NCBI GenBank assembly: GCA_028700415.1 | Contig: JAQVSS010000003.1 | Location: 25,277-60,948 of the forward strand | Length of the DNA stretch: 35,672 nucleotides | Reading direction: 5' to 3' | From: Kiritimatiellia bacterium | Lineage (GTDB): Bacteria; Verrucomicrobiota; Kiritimatiellia; RFP12; UBA1067 | In this document: positions 15,372 through 22,641 of the stretch, one piece after another | Layout of the letters: each line of letters starts with the position of its first letter | How positions within the stretch are numbered: position 1 is the stretch's first letter | Program-made: the position numbers and the translations under genes | The notes under the pieces: generated by a model | Told to the model about the DNA's origin: nothing | The model's database searches: none | The model's input: only the letters and a program-made list of their open reading frames with translations

Positions 15372-16280
15372 TTACCTTATCAGCAGGATGAACCCGAAGC
15401 CGCAGAAGAGCAGCGCGCCGACCAGCAGGTACGGCACGCGCCGCATCTGGAGACGCGCCATCACGGACTCCACGATGCCGATCACGACCGCCAGTCCCAG
15501 AATCTCCGCGAGATACAGCGGCCCGTCCAGCCACGCCTGGCCGAACCGGAACGGCGCGATCACATGGAGCAGCACCGTGCCCAGCACGAGCAGTTTGACG
15601 GCCGAGGCGTACAGGATCATGCTGAACAGGGGTCCGCTGTGATCGAGCACCATCGCCTCGTGGATCATCGTCAATTCCAGATGCGTGGTGGGGTCGTCAA
15701 CCGGGATGCGGCAGGTCTCGGCCAGCAGCACGATGAACAGGCCGATCCCGATCAGAACCAGCGGCGCGGCGATACCGGCCGACAAGGTGTTCGCGGGAGC
15801 CTGCAGCATCGCCGTCAGCGTGAGGGACCCCGAGATCTTCGCCAGCACCAGGAGGGCGAAGAAGAGAGCCGGTTCAGAGAGGCAGGCGAAAGTCACTTCG
15901 CGCGCCGACCCCATACCCTCGAAGGCCGAGCCGGTGTCCAGCGCGGCCGAGGTTGTGAAGAAACGCGCCAAACCGAAGAGATAGGCGAAAAGAATCAGGT
16001 CGCCCGCAAAAGCGATCGGCGCATCGCCCCCGCCCATCGGGATCAGCAGCCCGGCCAAAAGGGTCGCCGCCAGCGTAACGATCGGTCCCGCACGGAAAAC
16101 CCACGTGGTCGTTGTGCTCAGCACGAGTCCCCGGCGCATCAACTTGGCGAGGTCATAATAAGGCTGGAGGAACGGCGCGCCGACACGTCCGGCGAACCAC
16201 GCCTTGGTTTTGGCGATCACGCCCAACAGCAGCGGCGGAAGAAGCAGAAGAACCAAAACATGGAGGATGGTAGCGATCAT
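15372..16280 (-). CDS. HyfC/HycD/NuoH-like membrane subunit of Ehr complex
   Basis: 302 residues, about 8 membrane helices. Family hallmarks are GRVGAPFLQPYYDLAKLMRR near the N-terminus, FTTSAALDTGSAFEGMGSAREV, and AETCRIPVDDPTTHLELTMIHEAMVLDHSG. These form the NuoH-type interface that links the hydrophilic arm to the pump modules. The ribosome site GGGGAG lies within the last codons of the preceding gene, 6 bases away, suggesting coupled translation. Confidence 0.9.
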   Translation of the reverse strand: MIATILHVLVLLLLPPLLLGVIAKTKAWFAGRVGAPFLQPYYDLAKLMRRGLVLSTTTTWVFRAGPIVTLAATLLAGLLIPMGGGDAPIAFAGDLILFAYLFGLARFFTTSAALDTGSAFEGMGSAREVTFACLSEPALFFALLVLAKISGSLTLTAMLQAPANTLSAGIAAPLVLIGIGLFIVLLAETCRIPVDDPTTHLELTMIHEAMVLDHSGPLFSMILYASAVKLLVLGTVLLHVIAPFRFGQAWLDGPLYLAEILGLAVVIGIVESVMARLQMRRVPYLLVGALLFCGFGFILLIR

Positions 16281-16286
16281 TCTTTC

Positions 16287-18272
16287 TTAACTCCCCATGC
16301 CGCACCAGACGAGCAGCACGATCATAGCGATCAGGATGTAAAGCACGTACACGTGCGTCTGCCCTTGCTGCAGGACGCGCAGCCGGGGCAGACGCTGCCC
16401 GACCGCATGGAAGACCGGCATCACCAGCCGGTCGAGCACGGTGTCAGAAACCAGGCTTTTGAACGAGGAAGGCCTCGGGAAGAGCCCGTGCAGAGAGGTC
16501 CGGAATTTTCTGGGCCACAGGAGTAACGCGGTCAGAGCAACGAGCGCATCGCCGAGGGACGAGCCGGTGTATTGCATGCGCCCCGTCGGACGCGCGTAAC
16601 CGCAGTCCCAGGTGAGGCCCGCGCGGACGGTCTGCTGGCGCAACGTCATTTTCAGAATGAGGGTCACGGCACCGGCAAAAACCGCGAGCGTGAGCCCGGC
16701 CACCGTGAGACGCTCCAGCGGCACAACCGCCGCGAGGGTTCCCGCCCCGGCTGCCTGCGGCGACCAGGTGCGGACCGCGGATTCAAGCAGCGGTGCCGCG
16801 GCCAGCGGAAAGAGCCCCAGTCCGGCGCAGCCGCAGGCGAGGACGGCCATGGGCGCCAGCATCGTTGCGGGCGGCTCGTGCGCGTGGTTGCCCGCTTCGC
16901 TGCGCGGCGCGCCGAGGAAGACCGCCCCCAGCACCTTCACGAAGCACGCCGCCGCCAGCGCGCCGGTCATGGCCAGCGCCGCCGCCGCAAAAGCCCCCGC
17001 AGGCGTTCCCGTCTCCGCGCCGAGCCCCACGGTGCGGAACAGCCCGAGGTAGAGCAGCCACTCGCTGACAAAGCCGTTCAGGGGCGGCAACGCGCAGATC
17101 GCGACCGCGCCCACGGCGAAAAGCGCCATCACGCGCGGCAACCGTTTGGCAAGTCCGCCCATGCGGTCGATCTCACGCGTCCCCGCGGCATGGATGATCG
17201 CGCCAGCGTTGAAGAAGAGGAGCGATTTGAACAGGCTGTGGTTCCAGACGTGGAGCAACGCTCCGCCCAATCCCAGCAAGACCCATTCGGCATGGCCTTG
17301 GGAACGCCCGATCAGCGCCAACCCCACTCCCAGCGCGATGATGCCGATGTTCTCAATGCTGCTGTACGCCAGCAGCCGCTTCAGGTCGCGCTGGCCCATG
17401 GCGAACGCGATGCCCGCCACGCTGGTGATCCCGCCGACGGCCAGCACCAGAGTCCCCCACCACAGTTCGCTGACCGGCAGCAGGGCGGTCATCCGGACGA
17501 TGCCGTACACGCCCATCTTGAGCATCACGCCCGACATCACCGCCGACACATGGCTGGGCGCGTTGGCGTGCGCGCCGGGCAACCAGACGTGCAGGGGCAT
17601 GAGGCCCGCCTTGAAGCCGAAACCGATCAGCGCCAGCACAAAAACCGAACTGGACATCACCGCGGTGAACGCGTGTCCCGTTTCCAGCAGGAAAGAGCCT
17701 GTGGCGTGGCGCCAGCAGGAGAACATCGCAAACAGGCAGAGGGTGCCGATATGCGTGGCGATGAGGTAGATCCAGCCCGCCTTCCGGACTTCCGTTTTAT
17801 CGTCCTCGGCCGCCGCCGCGAAATAGGCCGCGATCGCCATCACCTCCCACGCGAGCAGAAAGAGCAGACCGTCGCGTGCGATCACGACCAGCGCCATCGC
17901 CCCCGCCAGCAGCCCGTAGGCGAGGCCCACGCGACAGCCGTTGGCCGGATGCTCGGACTGCTTCCAGTAACCGAGACCGTAGACGGATCCGAGCATGGGC
18001 ACGATAAACACGGGAAGCAGAAACAGGGCGGAAAGGGGGTCGACCGCCACCGCAAACCGGCTCTGGGGCAAACCCCACATCACGTTGAGCGAGGGCGCGG
18101 CATGGCCGGCAAGAATGGCCGCGACAACCGCCAAGCCCAACACGCTGCCGATCGCCATCAGGGCCGTCGCAATGCGTTGACCCGTCGCGGAGCGTGCCGG
18201 AAGCAGACAGGCCGGCACACCGCTGAACCCCATCGCGGCAATCGCAATCAACAAAATCAGCAAACCATTCAT
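16287..18272 (-). CDS. HyfB-like antiporter-type membrane subunit of Ehr complex
   Basis: 661 residues, about 15-16 membrane helices. Antiporter core: GFGFKAGLMPLHVWLPGAHANAPSHVSAVMSGVMLKMGVYGIVRM, with the two conserved lysines, then LAYSSIENIGIIALGVGL and HSLFKSLLFFNAGAIIHAAG. The C-terminal extension typical of HyfB/HycC (TWDCGYARPTGRMQYTGSS, then a basic segment and a final helix) is present. It is the first large pump module of the operon. The final ~95 residues are similar in layout to the separate 94-residue protein encoded just upstream (18301-18585). Confidence 0.9.
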   Translation of the reverse strand: MNGLLILLIAIAAMGFSGVPACLLPARSATGQRIATALMAIGSVLGLAVVAAILAGHAAPSLNVMWGLPQSRFAVAVDPLSALFLLPVFIVPMLGSVYGLGYWKQSEHPANGCRVGLAYGLLAGAMALVVIARDGLLFLLAWEVMAIAAYFAAAAEDDKTEVRKAGWIYLIATHIGTLCLFAMFSCWRHATGSFLLETGHAFTAVMSSSVFVLALIGFGFKAGLMPLHVWLPGAHANAPSHVSAVMSGVMLKMGVYGIVRMTALLPVSELWWGTLVLAVGGITSVAGIAFAMGQRDLKRLLAYSSIENIGIIALGVGLALIGRSQGHAEWVLLGLGGALLHVWNHSLFKSLLFFNAGAIIHAAGTREIDRMGGLAKRLPRVMALFAVGAVAICALPPLNGFVSEWLLYLGLFRTVGLGAETGTPAGAFAAAALAMTGALAAACFVKVLGAVFLGAPRSEAGNHAHEPPATMLAPMAVLACGCAGLGLFPLAAAPLLESAVRTWSPQAAGAGTLAAVVPLERLTVAGLTLAVFAGAVTLILKMTLRQQTVRAGLTWDCGYARPTGRMQYTGSSLGDALVALTALLLWPRKFRTSLHGLFPRPSSFKSLVSDTVLDRLVMPVFHAVGQRLPRLRVLQQGQTHVYVLYILIAMIVLLVWCGMGS

Positions 18273-18300
18273 CGGTATCAGACCTTTTTATCATGAATCC

Positions 18301-18585
18301 TTAACGCGCGAACCATTGCGCCGCGAACTGTTTGAAAGGAAACAGCATGCCCAAAAGCGCGAGCAGCGTCACAAGGATGCAAAGCACGTGGTGTTGGGTT
18401 AGCCCGCGCCGGAAGCGGTGGAACCGGGAGAACCAGACTTCGATCTTGCGTGCCGCCGGAAACATCAGCCGGTCCAGCACCGCGTCGGCCACATGACTGT
18501 GCAGGCTGCTGCCCGGCGCCGGGGAAAGCCCCGATACGCGCGGCAGCCGTCCCTGCGGACGGAGCACGCGACGGGACAGAAACAC
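18301..18585 (-). CDS. small membrane protein resembling the HyfB C-terminal tail
   Basis: 94 residues from a GTG at 18585 with GAAGGGA a few bases upstream. The sequence SSLHSHVADAVLDRLMFPAA aligns by eye with SSFKSLVSDTVLDRLVMPVF of the neighbouring HyfB-like protein. Both are followed by a basic amphipathic stretch ending in HVLCIL or HVYVLYIL and one final membrane helix. It looks like a free-standing copy of the antiporter C-terminal extension. It could be an accessory subunit or the remnant of a second, truncated HyfB/HyfD-type gene. It lies 28 bases from both neighbours in the operon. Confidence 0.7.
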   Translation of the reverse strand: MFLSRRVLRPQGRLPRVSGLSPAPGSSLHSHVADAVLDRLMFPAARKIEVWFSRFHRFRRGLTQHHVLCILVTLLALLGMLFPFKQFAAQWFAR

Positions 18586-18613
18586 GAGGGTTCCCTTCGG
18601 TTTTGATCCTTTC

Positions 18614-19291
18614 TCATCCTTGAATCGCGGCCTCGGCGGTTGCCAGTACGGCCAGGATCTCGTCGCGGGAGGACTGCCGTTTGAGCGCCGCTTTAAAAGC
18701 CGGGTTATGCAGGATGAAGCCCAGCCGCGACAACAGGTGCAGATGTGTTTTGACCGTGGGGCTGATCAGCGTGAACAGGGTGTTGACCGGCTTGCCGTCG
18801 AGGGCGTGAAAATCGATGGGCGTCTCGAGAAAGCTGAGCGTGACAACCGGTTCGGAAACGTGCAGCACCACGGGATTCCGCACGTGGGGAATCGCGACGC
18901 CATCGCCGATGCCGGTGGAGCCCAGGCTCTCGCGGGCCAGCAGGATCTGATAGAGGAATTCGCGGTCAACCTTTTCCGGCAGTTTCAGCAGGCCGACAAT
19001 TGCCCGCAGCACGGAGGCTTGGTTGGTTCCGCCGACGCGGTAAACCACGCCTCCCGCCTTTAGCGCTTCGGTCAGTGTCGGCAAGACACCCTTGCCCAGC
19101 TCCTTCGCCTCGAAGAGATCGGGAGAGACGGGAATGTTGCGGGAGGTGGCCCACTCCAACAGGTCGGCGCGGTTGAAACGGATATCCTCGTTGACCGTGT
19201 GGGAGGGGATCTCTTCCTGCCTGACCCATTTATAGACCGTTTCGTCGGAAACGTTCAGAAGAGCTGCCGCATCTTTGACTGACAGTTGCAT
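18614..19291 (-). CDS. HTH (excisionase/MerR-like) fused to PTS EIIA type-2 domain (PtsN-like)
   Basis: 225 residues. Residues 1-55 are a winged-helix excisionase-type DNA-binding domain (LSVKDAAALLNVSDETVYKWVRQEEIPSHTV). Residues ~70-220 are an EIIA-fructose/nitrogen-type domain with the phosphorylatable histidine H136 in GVAIPHVRNP. Such fusions are candidate regulators that sense PTS(Ntr) phosphorylation. It is the first gene of the Ehr cluster, 28 bases before the small membrane gene, so it likely controls or tunes that operon. No Shine-Dalgarno is visible before the ATG, and the T-run of a terminator hairpin ends only about 9-10 bases upstream. Confidence 0.87.
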   Translation of the reverse strand: MQLSVKDAAALLNVSDETVYKWVRQEEIPSHTVNEDIRFNRADLLEWATSRNIPVSPDLFEAKELGKGVLPTLTEALKAGGVVYRVGGTNQASVLRAIVGLLKLPEKVDREFLYQILLARESLGSTGIGDGVAIPHVRNPVVLHVSEPVVTLSFLETPIDFHALDGKPVNTLFTLISPTVKTHLHLLSRLGFILHNPAFKAALKRQSSRDEILAVLATAEAAIQG

Positions 19292-19300
19292 ATAACATAG

Positions 19301-19325
19301 AAAAAGACCGCCGGTTTCGGCGGCC
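19301..19325 (-). terminator. hairpin terminator between tRNA-Ala and the HTH-EIIA gene
   Basis: On the minus strand GGCCGCCG, loop AAAC, CGGCGGTC then TTTTT forms an 8-bp stem with one G-T wobble (stem 19306-19325, T-run 19301-19305). The plus-strand reading also ends in TTTT, so it could work both ways. It should end the tRNA transcript, and it sits almost at the start codon of the next gene. Confidence 0.8.
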
Positions 19326-19334
19326 TTTTAATCA

Positions 19335-19410
19335 TGGTGGAGCGAAGGAGATTCGAACTCCTGACCCCCACGTTGCGAACGTGATGCTCTACCAACTGAG
19401 CTACCGCCCC
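19335..19410 (-). tRNA. tRNA-Ala (anticodon CGC)
   Basis: 76 bases including encoded CCA. The cloverleaf folds fully: acceptor GGGGCGG/TCGCTCC with the alanine identity pair G3-U70, D-arm GCTC/GAGC, anticodon stem TCACG/CGTGG with loop TTCGCAA (anticodon CGC, reading GCG codons), T-arm AGGAG/CTCCT with TTCGAAT loop. The anticodon and G3-U70 agree on alanine. Confidence 0.95.
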
Positions 19411-19414
19411 ATGA

Positions 19415-19443
19415 ATTCAAAAAAGTGATGTTAAAATTATCAA
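19415..19443 (-). promoter_or_regulatory. tRNA-Ala promoter
   Basis: On the minus strand TTGATA (19443-19438) and TTGAAT (19420-19415) are exactly 17 bases apart, and the tRNA 5' end is at 19410. The -10 box is imperfect at its first positions but spacing and location fit. Confidence 0.6.
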
Positions 19444-19450
19444 AGGCCGT

Positions 19451-19487
19451 CCGGTTCGGCAAGCACGATTTTCTGTTGCCAAACCGG
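19451..19487 (-). terminator. inverted repeat after the catabolic operon, possible terminator
   Basis: CCGGTTTGGCAA and TTGCCGAACCGG (minus strand) form a 12-bp stem with one wobble and a 13-base loop, about 20 bases after the transporter stop at 19507. There is no immediate T-run, so it may be a factor-dependent terminator or just a stabilising hairpin. Confidence 0.5.
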
Positions 19488-19506
19488 TCGATTTGCGCGC
19501 TACCGG

Positions 19507-20901
19507 TTACACGGCCTTTTTTGCCTCGGAATCAAAAAGGCGCTCGATTTCCTCCAACGATTTCCCTTTGGTTTCGGGGATGAACAACACCGTCAGGAAA
19601 TAAAGAACGCCCGAGGCCGCGAAACCGAAGAAAACGGGGCCGTATCCCCAGGCATTGACCATTGGGAAGAATGACGACGCGAGTCCCCAAGCCGTGAACT
19701 GATTCGCGAATAGCGCGATCGCTATGCCGTTCGCACGGATCCGCGACGGCATGAGTTCGGAAAGAATGAGCCACACGCAGATGCCCGGGCCCAGCGAATA
19801 AAAGGTCTGCATGGCGAGAAACGCCGCCAGCGTGACGAAACCGGAAACCGGCGAAGGCGTCATCCAGCCGCGCTCCAGGGCGAAGAACAGCGCACCTATG
19901 GCGGCCAATCCGACCGTCACTCCCGCCGTGCCGACTTTCAGTAGCCATGTTCGCCCCTTCCGGTCCACGAGCCCGACGGCCACGAGGGTCACGATGAGAT
20001 TCGTCGCCTTGAGCGCCAGATCCCCGGCGTTGCCGAGTGAACCGGAGAGTCCCGCCTTCTGGAAAAGGGTCACCGCATATGCGATGATCGAACTCATGCC
20101 GATCGTCTTGTTGAACGTGAGGACAAGGAGCGTGAGCAGGAACGGGACAACGTATCTGCGCTGTAACAAGGTCGAAGAGGCGGAGAGGAGGGAAGCCGGC
20201 GCACGCGTGCCATCCTCCGGCTTCACCGGCACTCCCGTAGTGCGGGCTCTGGACTTTCCGGCCCGTTTTTCCAGCCATACCGGCGACTCTTTCAGGAAGA
20301 GAGAACCGGCGAGGAGCACGCCCACCGGCAACACCGTCCACCAGAAGTTGACGCGCCAGGCCAACGACTTGGCCGCGGCCGGGACGACCTCCGCCGCCGC
20401 GTCCGCGGCACCGAAGACCTTGGCGACGAGAATGCCGACCGCCGCCGCCGAGACGAGTCCTATCCCGAGGAACAGCTGAAAAATCCCGGTGCCTTTCCCG
20501 CGCGTTTCCGCCGGTAGGCATTCCGCAAGGTACAGGGGCATCACCACCGCCATGTAACCGGCGCTCATCCCCTGCAGCACACGGCCCGTCAGCATCGTGA
20601 CGAGCGACGTTCCTGAGAAACACACCACCGGGACCGCCGCGAGAAAAAGCGCCGCCGAAAGGACAATCGTCCGCTTCCGGCCGAAACGTTCGCAGAGCAC
20701 GCCTGCCGTGGCGGACGCCAGAATCCCGCCGAACATCACGCCGCCGACAATCCAGCTCACCTGCGCGTCCGTGTAGATCTCCAGCGCTTTGATGTACGGC
20801 ATGGAAACGGCGATCACGCCGAAATCGATCCCGTAAAGGAGTCCGCCGAGCCCGCCGATCAGCAGCAGGAACTTCCCGTATGTCGTGTCGTCCCAGATCA
20901 T
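19507..20901 (-). CDS. MFS sugar porter
   Basis: 464 residues, 12 predicted membrane helices. Sugar-porter signatures are GGLLYGIDFGVI in helix 1, ERFGRKRTIVL (the RxGRR loop), GRVLQGMSAGYMAVVMPLYLAECLPAETRG, LVDRKGRTWLL in the second half, and the C-terminal PETKGKSLEEIERLF. It imports a monosaccharide or sugar acid across the inner membrane, normally with protons. Its ATG overlaps the stop of the dehydrogenase gene (ATGA), so it is the last gene of the catabolic operon and likely brings in that pathway's substrate. Confidence 0.9.
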   Translation of the reverse strand: MIWDDTTYGKFLLLIGGLGGLLYGIDFGVIAVSMPYIKALEIYTDAQVSWIVGGVMFGGILASATAGVLCERFGRKRTIVLSAALFLAAVPVVCFSGTSLVTMLTGRVLQGMSAGYMAVVMPLYLAECLPAETRGKGTGIFQLFLGIGLVSAAAVGILVAKVFGAADAAAEVVPAAAKSLAWRVNFWWTVLPVGVLLAGSLFLKESPVWLEKRAGKSRARTTGVPVKPEDGTRAPASLLSASSTLLQRRYVVPFLLTLLVLTFNKTIGMSSIIAYAVTLFQKAGLSGSLGNAGDLALKATNLIVTLVAVGLVDRKGRTWLLKVGTAGVTVGLAAIGALFFALERGWMTPSPVSGFVTLAAFLAMQTFYSLGPGICVWLILSELMPSRIRANGIAIALFANQFTAWGLASSFFPMVNAWGYGPVFFGFAASGVLYFLTVLFIPETKGKSLEEIERLFDSEAKKAV

Positions 20902-21821
20902 TTCGCCACCCCGTCGAGGCCGATGCAGATCGTACGGATTTTCTCCACCGAATACTCGAAAAAGTTCTTCTCAAAGTCGCACGAGAACGCCGCCACATGC
21001 GGCGTGACGATGCAGCGCGGATGCTGCAGGAGACGGCTCTTCACGTCCGGCGGTTCGTCGCACATCACGTCGATCGCCGCGCCGCCGATCACGCCCGTGT
21101 CGAGCGCGTCCGCGAGCGCCTCTTCGTCGACGACGGGGCCGCGCGACGTGTTCACGAGGATTGCGTTCTTCTTCATCAGCGCGAGGCGTTCGGCGTTGAT
21201 AAGGCCCTTCGTCTCGGGTGTGAGCGGACAATGCACAGACACGTAGTCGGCCGTCTTCAGCACGTCTTCGAGCGTCGACGAGCCCGGCACAACCGGATCA
21301 TAATGGAGCACCTTCATGTCGAAGCCGCTCATCATCTTCTCGACGCGCCGCGCAATGTTGCCGTAGCCGACAAGTCCGAGCGTGCGGTGGGAGATGTGCC
21401 AGTCCATCCCCTCCACCTTTCCCCATTCGTAGCCGGCTTTCGCCCGCGCGTTGTACTGCGGGATCTGGCGGATATAGCTGATGAGCAGCGCGACGGTGTG
21501 TTCGGCCACACATTCGGCGATCGATTCCGGCGTGTTGTACACGCCCACGCCGTGCGCCTTCGCCCAATCAAGCGGCAGCGCATCCAGTCCCGATCCGGAC
21601 CTGAAGAGCGCCTTCACGCCCGGCATCTTGTCCAGCGCCTCCGGCTTCAGGCACAGGTTCGGCCCGAACATCCACAGCACTTCCGCGTCCGGAAACGTCT
21701 TCAGCAATTCATCCGGCGTCTCACACCGTTTCGCCCGGAAATCGCAAAACGACTTGATCTTTTCCGCGATTCCCGCGGGCAATCGCTCTTCGCCTGCCGT
21801 CACCAATACGACTTTATGCAT
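20898..21821 (-). CDS. D-2-hydroxyacid dehydrogenase (NAD-dependent, PGDH/glyoxylate-reductase-like)
   Basis: 307 residues from the ATG at 21821; the longer frame upstream overlaps the aldolase gene. Dinucleotide fold LVGYGNIARRV (GxGxxA, 152-157). The catalytic set of the D-isomer family is R227 (NTSRGPVVDEEAL), E256 (CDEPP) and H275 (TPHVAAFS). It interconverts a 2-keto acid and a D-2-hydroxy acid using NAD(P)H. In this operon it may reduce a product of the aldolase step, such as pyruvate or glyoxylate or hydroxypyruvate; that is inference. It starts 32 bases after the aldolase stop. Confidence 0.87.
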   Translation of the reverse strand: MHKVVLVTAGEERLPAGIAEKIKSFCDFRAKRCETPDELLKTFPDAEVLWMFGPNLCLKPEALDKMPGVKALFRSGSGLDALPLDWAKAHGVGVYNTPESIAECVAEHTVALLISYIRQIPQYNARAKAGYEWGKVEGMDWHISHRTLGLVGYGNIARRVEKMMSGFDMKVLHYDPVVPGSSTLEDVLKTADYVSVHCPLTPETKGLINAERLALMKKNAILVNTSRGPVVDEEALADALDTGVIGGAAIDVMCDEPPDVKSRLLQHPRCIVTPHVAAFSCDFEKNFFEYSVEKIRTICIGLDGVAK

Positions 21822-21853
21822 TTCTTCAACCTTGACCTTTCCGCCCTCAATTC

Positions 21854-22615
21854 TCACCGGACCGCATCGCAGTCTTTTTTGAACGCCCTGATCCCCGCGG
21901 CCATCGCGCCCCAATCGCTGGTGCCGGCGAACCAGTCCACGCCGCGCTGTTTCCAGCGGGGGAAACCGCCCGCCGCCGTGCCGAGCCACTTGCCGGCCTT
22001 CTTGATTTTGAGCGCGACTTCGTCGATCACCTTGTTGAGTTCCGGATCATCCATCTGGTTGAGAATCCCCATCGAACCCGAAAGGTCGCACGGGCCGATA
22101 CAAAACGAGTCCACGCCGGGCACCTTGAGGATCTTGTCGAGGTTCTTCACCGCAGCGATGTGCTCAATCTGGCAGATGACGAGCGGCCACTTCGCCGAGT
22201 ACTTCAGGTAGTCGAAGAAATCCTCCGAGCCATAACGGACCGCACGGCGCACACCGCAGCCGCGGATGCCCGCCGGAGGATAACGGCACGCGGCGACCGC
22301 GGCCTCGGCGAGCTCGGGAGTGTTGACCATCGGGACGATGATCCCGTCCGGCGCGATGTCGAGATAGGGCTTGATGAGCATCGGCTCGCACGCCCGGACG
22401 CGCACGAGCCCCGCGCACCCCGTTCCGCGCAACGCGATGAGGTGCCGCTGAACATCCTGTATCGTGTGCGGGCCGTGCTCCGCGTCGATCCAGCAGAAAT
22501 CCATCCCGCAGTCGCCGGCGAGTTCGCTCACGATGAGATCGCTCATCGTCACCACGCACCCGATCGACGTTTTCCCTTTTTCGAGATTCTCGAACAACCT
22601 GTTTTCAACGTTCAT
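21854..22615 (-). CDS. HpcH/HpaI family aldolase (2-keto-3-deoxy acid class II aldolase)
   Basis: 253 residues from the ATG at 22615, with AAGGAA upstream; the longer frame to 22645 has no better site. Motifs: WIDAEHGPHTIQDVQ (D44, E46, H47), RVRACE, PDGIIVPMVNTPELAEAAV, CQIEHIAAV (E151) and GPCDLSGSMG (D177). E151 and D177 are the expected divalent-metal ligands. Family members split 2-keto-3-deoxy sugar acids (for example 2-keto-3-deoxy-L-rhamnonate) or hydroxy-oxo-heptanedioate into pyruvate and an aldehyde. The operon's sugar transporter favours a sugar-acid type substrate. It lies 26 bases after the Ldh2-type gene. Confidence 0.88.
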   Translation of the reverse strand: MNVENRLFENLEKGKTSIGCVVTMSDLIVSELAGDCGMDFCWIDAEHGPHTIQDVQRHLIALRGTGCAGLVRVRACEPMLIKPYLDIAPDGIIVPMVNTPELAEAAVAACRYPPAGIRGCGVRRAVRYGSEDFFDYLKYSAKWPLVICQIEHIAAVKNLDKILKVPGVDSFCIGPCDLSGSMGILNQMDDPELNKVIDEVALKIKKAGKWLGTAAGGFPRWKQRGVDWFAGTSDWGAMAAGIRAFKKDCDAVR

Positions 22616-22641
22616 TTCCGTGTTCCTTTCCCTTTCAGATT

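Noticed and set aside
11757-18272. Active NiFe formate hydrogenlyase or hydrogenase-4
   Set aside because: The large subunit has no cysteines at the two NiFe-binding sites, so the hydrogenase label is not supported even though the subunit set is similar.
11757-18272. Respiratory complex I (nuo) operon
   Set aside because: Subunit types are HyfB/C/E/F/G-like, there are no NuoA, NuoJ or NADH-module genes, and the HyfE-type protein is absent from complex I.
16572-18296. 574-residue plus-strand open frame
   Set aside because: His/Arg/Gln-rich antisense of the HyfB-like gene, typical of GC-rich shadow frames.
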